Below are positions 8,959-17,980 of a DNA stretch of 64,000 bases, in pieces (the first letter of the stretch is position 1; the number at the start of each line of letters is the position of its first letter). The notes beneath the pieces are model-generated. The model worked only from the letters and a program-made list of their open reading frames with translations. It was not told the origin of the DNA and ran no database searches. Position numbers and translations under genes: made by a program. This stretch comes from RGIG4079 sp045531405 (GTDB taxonomy: Bacteria > Bacteroidota > Bacteroidia > Bacteroidales > Muribaculaceae): positions 1 through 64,000 of the forward strand of contig JAZSDX010000076.1 of assembly GCA_045531405.1 (NCBI GenBank), in the 5' to 3' direction.

Positions 8959-10681
8959 TAAAATTTCATGTCAAATACTTATTGATGTCATTAAGGCTCA
9001 TGGAGTTAAAAATATAGTGGTTTCACCAGGATCGCGAAACACGCCCATTATTTTAGCAATAGCCCGCGATAAAGAACTTAATAAAACCATAATTATAGAT
9101 GAACGAAGTGCCGCATTTGTTGCATTAGGAATGTGTGCCGCAAACAATGGAGAAACTCCAATTGCATTAGTATGCACATCAGGATCTGCTTTACTTAATT
9201 ATGCTCCGGCAATATCTGAAGCATATTATCGTAATTTGCCTCTTGTCATAATATCTGCCGACCGACCTATTGAGTGGATTGATCAAGATGACAGCCAAAC
9301 TATTAGACAATTTGAAGCTTTATCTAACTATGTAAAAAAAAGTTACAATATTCCAACTCAATGTGAAGATAGTAATATTAGTTGGTATATTAATCGGATT
9401 GTCAATGATGCGTTGATATGCTCTAATTCCGGAAGAAAAGGTCCGGTTCACATAAATATTCAATTAGATGAACCACTTAATAAGCTTACAAACAAAAATG
9501 CCAGCCAACATCGCATTATAAGTTCATCAAAGACTATTAAAATTATTGATGACTCATTCCTTAATGAAAACATCATCAGTAAATTAAAAACAAACAAGAT
9601 TTTAATTATTGCAGGCTTCCAAAATTGTGAGAATAGCTCATGGGTTAATCATAAAAACAACTCTAATGACACGATTCTTGATGAATTTATTAAGAATCAC
9701 CCCAACGCATTTCTTCTAACTGAAAGCATTTCTAATATGTCTTGTAAAAAACAATGTTGTAACATTGACCGGGTTCTCAGCTATATGAGCGAGGAAGAAA
9801 AATGTACGATGAAACCCGATATTGTTATTACATTTGGTGGAGCATTAGTGTCAAGATTAATAAAACAATATTTACGTAAATATACGAATATAGAACATTG
9901 GCATATTGGAATAACAGACAATACAATTGATTGCTTTCAATCTCTCTCAATGAGGATTGACACTCACCCAAGGTCATTTTTTCAACAAGTAAATTCATTT
10001 TCACACACAGTAAATTCTCCTAAAATCTCATCATACCAACAAGATTGGATTGAAATTGCATCTAAAGCTGAGATTTCACATGATAAATATATCGCTAATT
10101 GTAGCTGGAGCGACTTAAAGGCATTCTCAATCATATTGCCTAATTTATCAGGAGATTTACATCTTTCAAATGGTACACCGGTTAGATACCAACAATTATT
10201 TAATCAAAATAAAAACGTTTCTCAAATACATTGCAACAGAGGAGTAAGTGGGATTGATGGCTGCACATCTACCGCAATCGGACATGCAATGATATCCAAA
10301 CGCACCACAACATTAATTTCAGGCGATTTAAGTGCTCAATACGACCTTAACGCATTAAGCATAAATGCCATACCTAATAATTTCAAAATGATTATAATGT
10401 TTAATGGTGGCGGAGGTATATTCCGATTTATTAAATCTACGTCCGAATTACCTGAAGTTGACGAATATTTCGCTGTTAACAATAATTTCCCAATTTCTGA
10501 AATTGCCTTAGGATATAATATCCCTTTATTTATTGCAAGAAACGAAGATGAGTTAAAATCAGCATTACCATCTTTTTTACAAATTACTGATAAGCCTGTA
10601 ATTTTAGCAGTTTATACCCCTGCACAAGAAAGTGCAACCATATTAAAGAACTATTTTAACCGAAAAAACAATAAACTATGA
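8945..10681 (+). CDS. menD: 2-succinyl-5-enolpyruvyl-6-hydroxy-3-cyclohexene-1-carboxylate synthase MenD
   Basis: A 578-residue thiamine-diphosphate enzyme. SPGSRNTP is at 27-34, with the cofactor-activating Glu53 in IDERSAAF. A C-terminal pyrophosphate-binding block (SGDLSAQYDLNAL, then NGGGGIF) follows. MenD joins isochorismate and 2-oxoglutarate with loss of CO2. The start lies inside the end of menF (14-bp overlap) and the stop overlaps menB by 4 bp (ATGA), so translation is coupled through the operon. Confidence 0.96.
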   Translation: METTDKISCQILIDVIKAHGVKNIVVSPGSRNTPIILAIARDKELNKTIIIDERSAAFVALGMCAANNGETPIALVCTSGSALLNYAPAISEAYYRNLPLVIISADRPIEWIDQDDSQTIRQFEALSNYVKKSYNIPTQCEDSNISWYINRIVNDALICSNSGRKGPVHINIQLDEPLNKLTNKNASQHRIISSSKTIKIIDDSFLNENIISKLKTNKILIIAGFQNCENSSWVNHKNNSNDTILDEFIKNHPNAFLLTESISNMSCKKQCCNIDRVLSYMSEEEKCTMKPDIVITFGGALVSRLIKQYLRKYTNIEHWHIGITDNTIDCFQSLSMRIDTHPRSFFQQVNSFSHTVNSPKISSYQQDWIEIASKAEISHDKYIANCSWSDLKAFSIILPNLSGDLHLSNGTPVRYQQLFNQNKNVSQIHCNRGVSGIDGCTSTAIGHAMISKRTTTLISGDLSAQYDLNALSINAIPNNFKMIIMFNGGGGIFRFIKSTSELPEVDEYFAVNNNFPISEIALGYNIPLFIARNEDELKSALPSFLQITDKPVILAVYTPAQESATILKNYFNRKNNKL

Positions 10682-11502
10682 GTGAAAGAATTTGGACAAA
10701 AATAAAAGAATATGAAGATATTCTTTTTGAATATTATAATGGGATTGCAAAAATAACAATCAATCGCCCCCATGTTTATAACGCATTTCGTCCACAAACA
10801 AATAAAGAAATGCTTGATGCTATGGCTTATTGTCGCGAATCAAACGACATTGGTGTAATTATATTAACAGGAATCGGAGATAAAGCATTTTGCTCGGGTG
10901 GCGACCAAAAAGTAAAAGGAGTAGGGGGATATATTGATGAAAATGGTGTACCTCGACTTAATGTATTAGACTTACACAAAGCCATTCGCTCGATTCCGAA
11001 ACCAGTTATAGCAATGGTAAATGGTTATGCTATAGGTGGAGGACATGTGTTGCATGTTGTCTGCGACCTAACCATTGCATCAGAGAATGCACGATTCGGA
11101 CAAACCGGGCCAAAAGTAGGTAGCTTTGATGCCGGTTTTGGCTCTTCATATTTAGCTCGTTGTGTTGGACAAAAGAAAGCACGTGAAATATGGTTCCTTT
11201 GTCGCCAATACACTGCTCAAGAAGCGTTTGAAATGGGCATGGTTAATAAAGTTGTACCATTTGAGCAACTTGAAGATGAAACAATTGATTGGTGTAACAC
11301 TATACTTCAACGTAGCCCAATGGCAATTCGCATGATTAAACGAGCACTAAATGCAGAACTTGATGGGCAACGTGGCATGATGGAATTTGCCGGTGATGCA
11401 ACATTAATGTATTATTTGATGGAAGAAGCTCAAGAAGGGAAAAATGCTTTTCTTGAAAAACGTGATCCTGACTTCCAAAAATTCCCTAAATTCCCAGGCT
11501 AA
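10678..11502 (+). CDS. menB: 1,4-dihydroxy-2-naphthoyl-CoA synthase MenB
   Basis: A 274-residue crotonase-family enzyme that cyclises succinylbenzoyl-CoA to the naphthoquinol ring. The oxyanion-hole regions SGGDQ (73-77) and GYAIGGGH (117-123) are present, as is the MenB hallmark GSFDAGFGSSYLAR with Asp151. The start overlaps the menD stop by 4 bp; the stop TAA shares its last A with the menC start. In order on the chromosome MenB precedes MenC and MenE although it acts after both. Confidence 0.97.
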   Translation: MSERIWTKIKEYEDILFEYYNGIAKITINRPHVYNAFRPQTNKEMLDAMAYCRESNDIGVIILTGIGDKAFCSGGDQKVKGVGGYIDENGVPRLNVLDLHKAIRSIPKPVIAMVNGYAIGGGHVLHVVCDLTIASENARFGQTGPKVGSFDAGFGSSYLARCVGQKKAREIWFLCRQYTAQEAFEMGMVNKVVPFEQLEDETIDWCNTILQRSPMAIRMIKRALNAELDGQRGMMEFAGDATLMYYLMEEAQEGKNAFLEKRDPDFQKFPKFPG

Positions 11503-12545
11503 TGCTTAAAGCATCATATAAACAATATACTCTCATCTTTAGTCGCCCTGCTATTACGTCAAGGGCGACTATGCTTGAGAAAAAAACATTTTTCATAAAA
11601 ATATGGGATAGCGAAAACCCATCTATATTTGGAATTGGCGAATGTGCATTATTTAGTGGTTTAAGTGCTGAAGACAATCCCGACTACGAAGCTCAATTAT
11701 GTTATATTTGCAACAATATAAACACCATCTCTATACCCAACATAAAATACAGTTCGATTCGGTTTGGAGTCGAAACAGCCTTAAATGACTTAAAAAACGG
11801 AGGGCAACGCATTATATTTAACTCCTCATGGCTAAATGGCTATAACCCAATCACTATTAATGGATTAATTTGGATGGGAACTCTCGCCGAAATGAGAGAA
11901 CGAATTATTGAAAAACTTGAATCAGGATATAGTTGCATCAAATTAAAAATAGGTGGAATAGATTTTAATAAAGAGCTAAAACTATTAAAATTTATTCGGA
12001 GTAATTTCCCAACTGATACATTACAAATACGATTAGATGCCAACGGAGCATTTACTCCCGAAAATGCGTTGATACACCTCGACATACTTTCAAAATATAA
12101 TATTCATTCTATCGAACAACCAATTAAACAAGGTCAATGGGACTATATGGCAAAAATATGTAAAGAAAGTCCTATACCTGTTGCTTTAGATGAAGAACTT
12201 ATCGGCATTGATGATCCTGATGAAAAATCAAAAATGTTACAACATATTAATCCTGCATATATCATTCTTAAGCCAAGTTTATGTGGAGGTTTTTATGGAG
12301 CAAATGAATGGATTAAGCTTGCTGATAAATATAATATTGGTTGGTGGGCAACTTCTGCATTAGAATCCAATGTCGGATTAAATGCCATAGCACAATGGGT
12401 GGCAACCCTAAATGTCAAAATGCCTCAAGGGTTAGGCACTGGATTGTTATACACAAATAATATCAATTCTCCATTAGAGCAAGTTGATGATGTACTAACC
12501 TATAATAGTAACAAATCATGGGAAATACCATCAACGATACTTTAA
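11502..12545 (+). CDS. menC: o-Succinylbenzoate synthase MenC
   Basis: A 347-residue enolase-superfamily enzyme. The KxK motif is Lys147-Lys149, the metal ligands are Asp179 (RLDANG), Glu205 (IEQP) and Asp230 (LDEE), and the opposite base is Lys257 (ILKPSLCGG). It dehydrates SHCHC to o-succinylbenzoate. The start overlaps the menB stop by one base and the end overlaps menE by 28 bp. All residues needed for catalysis are visible. Confidence 0.94.
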   Translation: MLKASYKQYTLIFSRPAITSRATMLEKKTFFIKIWDSENPSIFGIGECALFSGLSAEDNPDYEAQLCYICNNINTISIPNIKYSSIRFGVETALNDLKNGGQRIIFNSSWLNGYNPITINGLIWMGTLAEMRERIIEKLESGYSCIKLKIGGIDFNKELKLLKFIRSNFPTDTLQIRLDANGAFTPENALIHLDILSKYNIHSIEQPIKQGQWDYMAKICKESPIPVALDEELIGIDDPDEKSKMLQHINPAYIILKPSLCGGFYGANEWIKLADKYNIGWWATSALESNVGLNAIAQWVATLNVKMPQGLGTGLLYTNNINSPLEQVDDVLTYNSNKSWEIPSTIL

Positions 12546-13498
12546 CACACATTTTTAATGCCGATAATACAGCATTGAGATTTATCCAAGAGTGGCACAA
12601 CGACAAGCCATATATTGAAGCTTACACATCAGGCTCTACAGGAACTCCTAAAAATATTCAATTATTAAAGCAAGATATGATTGAATCGGCAATTGCAACA
12701 TGCAATTTTTTTGGCATTAATAAATCTTCAACATTGGTATTACCCTTGTCAACTAAATATATAGCCGGAAAAATGATGATTGTTCGTGCAATTGTATCAG
12801 GAGCAACCCTTTGGATTGAAGGACCAAGCAATACACCGATAAGTAATGATTATGGGAAAATAGATTTAATTCCTATTGTTCCAAGTCAAATCGATTGGAT
12901 TGTAAATGAATTAATTTACCCTTATCAAATACGCAACTTAATAATTGGGGGTGGAGCAATTTCACCAAAAAGAGAACAGGCTTTAATTTCCTCTAATATC
13001 AATGCGTTCTCAACCTACGGAATGACCGAAACTTGTAGCCACGTTGCATTGCGTCATGTCACTGAAAAAGAATATACAACACTTCCAAATATTACAATTT
13101 CACAAGACGATAGATGTTGTCTCGTCATTAATGCTCCCAAGTATTCTTTTAATCAAATCGTAACAAATGATATTGTTGAAATTATTGATTCAAATCATTT
13201 TATTTGGTTAGGTCGATATGACAATATAATTAATACAGGAGGGATAAAAGTTGTCCCCGAGCAGGTCGAGGAAAAACTATCAAAATTCATACAACACCCA
13301 TTTTATATTATTGGAGAAAAAGATGATAAATGGGGCGAAGTAGTTTCTTTATATATTGAGACTACCAATATTGATATAACAGAAATAACAAAATTGGCTT
13401 CTCAAGTCCTTGACAAATACTCCGTTCCTAAAAAAATAAAGTGCGTACCAAAGTTTGAGAGAACACCAAATGGAAAGATTAAACGGATACACTTCTAA
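12518..13498 (+). CDS. menE: o-Succinylbenzoate-CoA ligase MenE (short form)
   Basis: A 326-residue ANL-family adenylating enzyme. The P-loop TSGSTGTPK is at 37-45, STYGMTET is in the middle, GRYDNIINTGG is the hinge region, and the C-terminal lysine in PNGKIKR is Lys320. At 326 residues it lacks much of the N-terminal subdomain of E. coli MenE (about 451). Shorter forms are usual in Bacteroidetes, so I do not call it truncated. It activates succinylbenzoate with ATP and CoA. Its TAA overlaps the convergent crp stop by 3 bases. menA, menG and a recognisable menH are not nearby. Confidence 0.9.
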   Translation: MGNTINDTLTHIFNADNTALRFIQEWHNDKPYIEAYTSGSTGTPKNIQLLKQDMIESAIATCNFFGINKSSTLVLPLSTKYIAGKMMIVRAIVSGATLWIEGPSNTPISNDYGKIDLIPIVPSQIDWIVNELIYPYQIRNLIIGGGAISPKREQALISSNINAFSTYGMTETCSHVALRHVTEKEYTTLPNITISQDDRCCLVINAPKYSFNQIVTNDIVEIIDSNHFIWLGRYDNIINTGGIKVVPEQVEEKLSKFIQHPFYIIGEKDDKWGEVVSLYIETTNIDITEITKLASQVLDKYSVPKKIKCVPKFERTPNGKIKRIHF

Positions 13499-14193
13499 CC
13501 ATGTTTGCTTATTTTTCTAAGCATTGGTTCATTAATAATCTTAATACGACGACCATCAACCGTAATTAATTTTTCAGTAACAAACCCCGATAATGTGCGA
13601 ATTGCATTAGATGTTGTCATATTAGACAAATTTGCCAAATCTTCACGTGCTAAATAAATTTTCAACGTTGAATTATCGTCCTCATATCCGTAATTATCTT
13701 TTAATAGCATTAATGCCTCTGCCAAACGACCACGAATATGTTTTTGTGTCAAATTTACAATCTTCGTATCAGAACCGCCCAAGTTTTGTGATAATTCTCG
13801 AATGAAAAAACGAGCCAATTTATAATTATTTTCCATCACTTCTTCCACCAACGACATTGGCAATGTCCCTAAAGTAGAAGCCTCTAAAGCGGCTGCACTT
13901 GATACGTATGATTCATTAGCAAAATATGCTCTATAACCAAAATATTGAACAGGGCGAATCAACCTGATTATTTGCTGACGACCACCCACACCATCTTTAT
14001 ATTTTTTTACCTTCCCTTTTATAAGGCACCATATAAATTCAGGCTCTTCTTTTTCGGCATAAATTACTTGATTTTTCTTAAAATTATGAATCTGAAAATT
14101 ATCTAAAATCCGTCTTTTCTCATCTCCATCAAGTATCGACCATATTTCCGCGAGATCCTCGCTTACAATCTTTTCAAGTGCACTTTTAATCAT
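13495..14193 (-). CDS. Crp/Fnr family transcriptional regulator
   Basis: A 232-residue protein with a cyclic-nucleotide-type beta-barrel (about residues 25-130) and a winged helix-turn-helix (about 181-205; EDLANLSNMTTSNAIRTL). The full cAMP-binding signature of E. coli CRP is not visible, and no N-terminal Fnr cysteine set is present, so the effector is unknown. It is transcribed alone, convergent with menE. Upstream, past about 110 bp, a promoter for a structured RNA points away from it. Regulation of menaquinone or respiration genes is possible but only suggested by proximity. Confidence 0.88.
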   Translation of the reverse strand: MIKSALEKIVSEDLAEIWSILDGDEKRRILDNFQIHNFKKNQVIYAEKEEPEFIWCLIKGKVKKYKDGVGGRQQIIRLIRPVQYFGYRAYFANESYVSSAAALEASTLGTLPMSLVEEVMENNYKLARFFIRELSQNLGGSDTKIVNLTQKHIRGRLAEALMLLKDNYGYEDDNSTLKIYLAREDLANLSNMTTSNAIRTLSGFVTEKLITVDGRRIKIINEPMLRKISKHG

Positions 14194-14300
14194 TTCTTGT
14201 TAAAGAATTATGTTATCAAACACAAAGGTACAAAAACTATCTTAGAACACAACAAATATTCATCTAAAAACTTTATTTAACCATTTTTCTTACATTAAAA

Positions 14301-14332
14301 TTTGCTTTTTTAATTTGCAATATATATTTTTG
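14301..14332 (+). promoter_or_regulatory. Promoter of the structured RNA at about 14338
   Basis: TTTG (14301-14304), 20 bp, then TATTTTTG (14325-14332): a full match to the Bacteroidetes -33/-7 promoter with good spacing. It predicts a start near 14338, with no ORF downstream before ppdK on the other strand. Confidence 0.7.
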
Positions 14333-14337
14333 TCATA

Positions 14338-14583
14338 GTATAACAAGAGCGTTATATGTTTAGATTGACAACTACCACATCAAAGTAGATTGGGAAACTC
14401 ATCAAATTTTTCTGAAATACCGAGACAAGCTTAGCTGCCCAATGGCGGGCCCCACCTCTATGAGGCGGTATCTTTACCCAAGGCGGATTACAAAGGACAG
14501 CGAGCACTCAAATCCTGTCATTCGGAGTTTCATCGCATCCTTTGATGTGGATTATATAAGCCGAGAATTATCTCGGCTTTTTT
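14338..14583 (+). ncRNA. Structured non-coding RNA (possible 6S-like / Bacteroidales-1-like)
   Basis: A stretch of about 245 nt with its own promoter, a rho-independent terminator and no ORF. Helices seen by eye: CCACATCAAAG (14375-14385) with CTTTGATGTGG (14540-14550), 11 bp perfect; GAAACTC (14394-14400) with GAGTTTC (14525-14531); ATACCG (14417-14422) with CGGTAT (14466-14471); an apical CCTC-TAT-GAGG hairpin near 14455-14465. The result is a long irregular rod closed at both ends, GC-rich compared with the surroundings. That shape fits 6S RNA, which binds RNA polymerase, or another rod-shaped regulatory RNA. I cannot name the family from memory of its sequence. Confidence 0.7.
14558..14583 (+). 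terminator. Terminator of the structured RNA
   Basis: AAGCCGAGA (14558-14566) pairs with TCTCGGCTT (14571-14579) around a 4-nt loop and runs into six T residues (14578-14583). Confidence 0.88.
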
Positions 14584-14617
14584 ATTTGGAATAATTAATC
14601 TGAGATCACGTTAATTC

Positions 14618-14650
14618 ATAAAAAAAGCACCAACAAAATGTTGGTGCTTT
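14618..14650 (-). terminator. Terminator of ppdK
   Basis: AAAGCACCAACA (14624-14635) and TGTTGGTGCTTT (14639-14650) form a 12-bp stem with a 3-nt loop. Read on the minus strand it ends in a T-run, directly after the ppdK stop. Confidence 0.85.
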
Positions 14651-14673
14651 ATCATTATAACACTAATTCTGTA

Positions 14674-17388
14674 TTATTCTTCAATTGCAGCTTGAGCAGC
14701 AGCTACGCGTGCGATGGGCACACGGAATGGAGAACAGCTCACATAGTTCATGCCAAGTTTAGCACAGAACTTAACTGATGATGGTTCACCACCATGTTCG
14801 CCACAGATACCAACCTTTAATTCAGGCTTAGTAGCACGACCTTTTTCAACACCCATACGAACGAGTTGGCCTACACCTTCTTGGTCGAGAACTTCAAATG
14901 GGTCAGTCTTGATAATGCCGTTTTCTTTGTAGAATTTCAAGAACTTAGGAGCATCATCACGAGAGAAACCAAATGTCATTTGAGTCAAGTCATTAGTACC
15001 GAATGAGAAGAAATCGGCGACTGTTGCAATTTCATTAGCAACAAGAGCAGCACGAGGAACTTCAATCATTGTACCTACTTTGTATGCAACTGTTTTGCCT
15101 TTTTCTTCAAATACTTTAGCAGCAGTAGAATTGATTACATCTGCTTGGTTTTGAATTTCTTTCAATGAACCAACCAATGGAATCATAATTTCAGGGAATA
15201 CTTGAATACCACGAGCTTGAACTGCTAAAGCAGCCTCGATGATTGCACGAGTTTGCATTTCAGTAATTTCAGGATAAGTGATGCCAAGACGACAACCACG
15301 GTGTCCGAGCATTGGGTTGAATTCTTCAAGACTATCAACTTTTGCTTTAACCTGTTCAAGAGTTATACCCATTTCTTCAGCAAGCTCTTTTTGAGTTGCA
15401 GTTTGATGAGGTACGAATTCATGCAAAGGTGGGTCAAGGAGACGGATAGTTACACCATAACCGTCCATTGCTTCAAAGATACCTTCGAAGTCGCCACGCT
15501 GCATTGGAAGCAATTTTCCAAGAGCTTCAACACGACCTTCTTTGTCGCTTGCAAGAATCATTTCGCGTACAGCTTTGATACGGTCGCCTTCGAAGAACAT
15601 GTGTTCTGTACGGCAAAGACCGATACCTTGAGCACCGAAGTAACGAGCTTGTTTAGCATCGCGTGGAGAGTCAGCATTAGTGCGAACAAGAGTTTTTGTA
15701 TATTTTTCAGAAAGGTTCATGATTGCACCGAAGTCACCATCGAGTTCAGGGTCAGTAGTAGGTACTTGACCATCATAAACTTCACCGGTAGAACCGTTCA
15801 ATGAAATCCAATCACCTTCTTTATATACTTTACCACTCATTTCGAGTGTTTTTGCTTCATAGTCAACCTTGATTTCGCCGGCACCTGAAACACAACATTT
15901 ACCCATACCACGAGCAACAACAGCAGCGTGCGAAGTCATACCACCACGCATTGTCAAGATACCTTGAGCAACTGCCATACCGCGAAGGTCTTCAGGAGAT
16001 GTTTCGATACGAACAAGAACAACTTTTTTCTTCTTTTCAGCCCAAACTTCTGCTTCATCAGCGAAGAATACGATTTGACCTGTTGCAGCACCAGGAGATG
16101 CAGGAAGACCTTTTGCAGCAACTTTCGCACGTTTCAACGCGTCTTTATCAAATACTGGGTGGAGAAGTTCATCAAGTTTTTGTGGTTCCATACGGAGTAG
16201 GGCAGTCTTTTCGTCAATTTGACCTGCACGAAGAAGATCCATCGCGATTTTAACCATCGCTGCACCTGTACGTTTACCATTACGAGTTTGGAGCATCCAA
16301 AGTTTACCATCTTGGATAGTGAACTCCATATCTTGCATATCTTTGTAATAGTCTTCAAGACGATTTGAGATAGCTATAAGTTCAGCTGCAAGAGTTGGCA
16401 TTGATTCTTCAAGTGAAGGATATTGGCTTGCACGAACATCTTCTGAAATACCTTGAAGTGCAGCCCAACGACGTGAACCTTCAGTTGTGATTTGTTGTGG
16501 AGTGCGAATACCGGCAACAACGTCTTCACCTTGTGCATTGATAAGGTATTCACCGTTGAACATGTTTTCACCTGTTGCAGCATCACGGCTGAAAGCAACA
16601 CCGGTAGCTGAGTTGTCACCCATGTTACCATAAACCATTGCTTGAACGTTTACTGCAGTTCCCCATTCTTCAGGGATTTGGTTCATGCGACGATAAAGGA
16701 TAGCACGCTCGTTCATCCAGCTATCAAATACTGCACAGATACCACCCCAAAGTTGTTCCCATGCACTATCGGGGAAATCTTTACCGGTGAAATCTTTAAC
16801 TGCAGCTTTGAACAATTTAACAAGGTTTTGAAGATCCGATACTTCAAGTTCTGTATCAAGTTTAACACCTTTTTCTTCTTTAACCTTTTCCATGATAGCT
16901 TCAAATGGATCGATGTCGGCTTTGCTCTTTGGTTTCATTCCAAGAACAACGTCACCATACATTTGAACGAAACGACGATAGCTATCCCATGCGAAACGTG
17001 GGTTGCCACTCTTTTCTGCAAGAGAAGCTACAGTAGCGTCATTCATACCAAGGTTCAACACTGTATCCATCATACCTGGCATTGAAGCACGAGCACCTGA
17101 ACGTACCGATACCAACAATGGGTTAGATGGTTCATCAAATTGTTTACCTGTTAATTTTTCAACATGAGCGATAGCTGCTTCTACTTCATCTTTAATGAGA
17201 GCAACAACTGCTTCTTTACCTTTTTGAGTGTACTCTGTACAAACTTCAGTTGTGATAGTGAATCCGGGAGGAACCGGCATACCCAACAAGTTCATTTCTG
17301 CGAGGTTTGCACCTTTACCACCGAGGAGGTTTCTCATCGAGGCATTACCTTCGGCTTTACCGTCGCCAAACGTATAAACTCTTTTCAT
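14674..17388 (-). CDS. ppdK: Pyruvate, phosphate dikinase
   Basis: A 904-residue enzyme interconverting pyruvate, ATP and phosphate with PEP, AMP and pyrophosphate. The N-terminal ATP-grasp region includes SVRSGARASMPGMMDTVLN (about 94-112). The swivelling domain has the phospho-accepting His487 in GGMTSHAAV, and the PEP-binding barrel ends with CGEHGG (862-867). The open frame runs 24 codons further upstream, but MKRVYTFGDG is the family start, so I place the ATG at 17388. Codon use is visibly biased and GC is higher than in its neighbours, which fits high expression. It stands alone between two RNA loci. Confidence 0.96.
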   Translation of the reverse strand: MKRVYTFGDGKAEGNASMRNLLGGKGANLAEMNLLGMPVPPGFTITTEVCTEYTQKGKEAVVALIKDEVEAAIAHVEKLTGKQFDEPSNPLLVSVRSGARASMPGMMDTVLNLGMNDATVASLAEKSGNPRFAWDSYRRFVQMYGDVVLGMKPKSKADIDPFEAIMEKVKEEKGVKLDTELEVSDLQNLVKLFKAAVKDFTGKDFPDSAWEQLWGGICAVFDSWMNERAILYRRMNQIPEEWGTAVNVQAMVYGNMGDNSATGVAFSRDAATGENMFNGEYLINAQGEDVVAGIRTPQQITTEGSRRWAALQGISEDVRASQYPSLEESMPTLAAELIAISNRLEDYYKDMQDMEFTIQDGKLWMLQTRNGKRTGAAMVKIAMDLLRAGQIDEKTALLRMEPQKLDELLHPVFDKDALKRAKVAAKGLPASPGAATGQIVFFADEAEVWAEKKKKVVLVRIETSPEDLRGMAVAQGILTMRGGMTSHAAVVARGMGKCCVSGAGEIKVDYEAKTLEMSGKVYKEGDWISLNGSTGEVYDGQVPTTDPELDGDFGAIMNLSEKYTKTLVRTNADSPRDAKQARYFGAQGIGLCRTEHMFFEGDRIKAVREMILASDKEGRVEALGKLLPMQRGDFEGIFEAMDGYGVTIRLLDPPLHEFVPHQTATQKELAEEMGITLEQVKAKVDSLEEFNPMLGHRGCRLGITYPEITEMQTRAIIEAALAVQARGIQVFPEIMIPLVGSLKEIQNQADVINSTAAKVFEEKGKTVAYKVGTMIEVPRAALVANEIATVADFFSFGTNDLTQMTFGFSRDDAPKFLKFYKENGIIKTDPFEVLDQEGVGQLVRMGVEKGRATKPELKVGICGEHGGEPSSVKFCAKLGMNYVSCSPFRVPIARVAAAQAAIEE

Positions 17389-17632
17389 GAATTTGTATAA
17401 ATTTATATTAATAAAATTGGTTAGTACTATATAAAAATATCTATCACGCAAAATTAACAATTTATAATGACAAAAACAAAACCATTCGACATTTTATTTT
17501 AACAATTCACAAATTTAATACACAATAAAAATATCGCAACTAAAATTTAATCATCAAAAATAAAATTATTCGTCAATAAAGCATTATTTCAAAAAATCTA
17601 CAAAAATTAGTGTATATAAATGAGATATTTTG

Positions 17633-17640
17633 TAATTTTG
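17633..17640 (+). promoter_or_regulatory. Bacteroidetes -7 element before the structured leader RNA
   Basis: TAATTTTG matches TAnnTTTG; the predicted start is near 17647, just before the first hairpin of the RNA. No TTTG at the ideal -33 distance. Confidence 0.5.
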
Positions 17641-17646
17641 CATCAA

Positions 17647-17960
17647 TCTTGTGGGTGGCAGAGAGTTGCCCTCCCCACAGGAGACATATTTGTGAAAGCG
17701 TTTTCAGCTTTATCCTTTACAAGAAAATCGCCAATTTTCAATCACAGAAGGATTTAGCAGTCTAAAACGCCTATGCGTGCCTATACTCACCCCATAGGCG
17801 GGGTGTTATACATATAGGTATAGCGTGGGGTGGGCTGTTTATTTCTGTGATGGGTGTTTGGCGATACCTCTTGTAAAATAAACTGAGCAATGTCCCACGT
17901 TTTCGCGTTTTTATAACCCGATAAATCAATTATTAATCGCCAAATTTGGGGACACAGGAG
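17647..17960 (+). ncRNA. Structured RNA or long 5' leader of the BspA-like gene, with alternative helices
   Basis: No ORF is convincing here. A 5' hairpin pairs GTGGG/CCCAC (17651-17655 with 17674-17678) and GGCA/TGCC. A 162-nt rod follows: TTTACAAGA (17716-17724) with TCTTGTAAA (17869-17877); ATCGCCAA (17727-17734) with TTGGCGAT (17858-17865); ATCACAGAA (17741-17749) with TTCTGTGAT (17843-17851); CTATAC (17781-17786) with GTATAG (17818-17823); and an apical CACCCC/GGGGTG hairpin (17788-17805). A second copy, ATCGCCAAA (17936-17944), can pair 9 bp with the same TTTGGCGAT (17857-17865), so two folds exclude each other. The BspA-like ATG is at 17981. It may be a cis-regulatory leader or a separate ncRNA. 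Confidence 0.65.
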
Positions 17961-17980
17961 GCACTCAAAAATTATTTTAT

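Noticed and set aside
12518..13498. menE as a truncated pseudogene
   Set aside because: It is short compared with E. coli, but the P-loop, hinge and C-terminal lysine are all present and the frame is intact; short forms occur in this phylum.
7894..13498. Menaquinone operon judged incomplete because menA, menG and menH are absent
   Set aside because: These genes are commonly placed elsewhere, so their absence from the window is not evidence of a missing step.
15253..17085. Plus-strand open frames of 60-183 codons opposite ppdK
   Set aside because: They mirror the highly biased codons of ppdK, have unnatural Cys/Phe/Ser-rich compositions and no family features.
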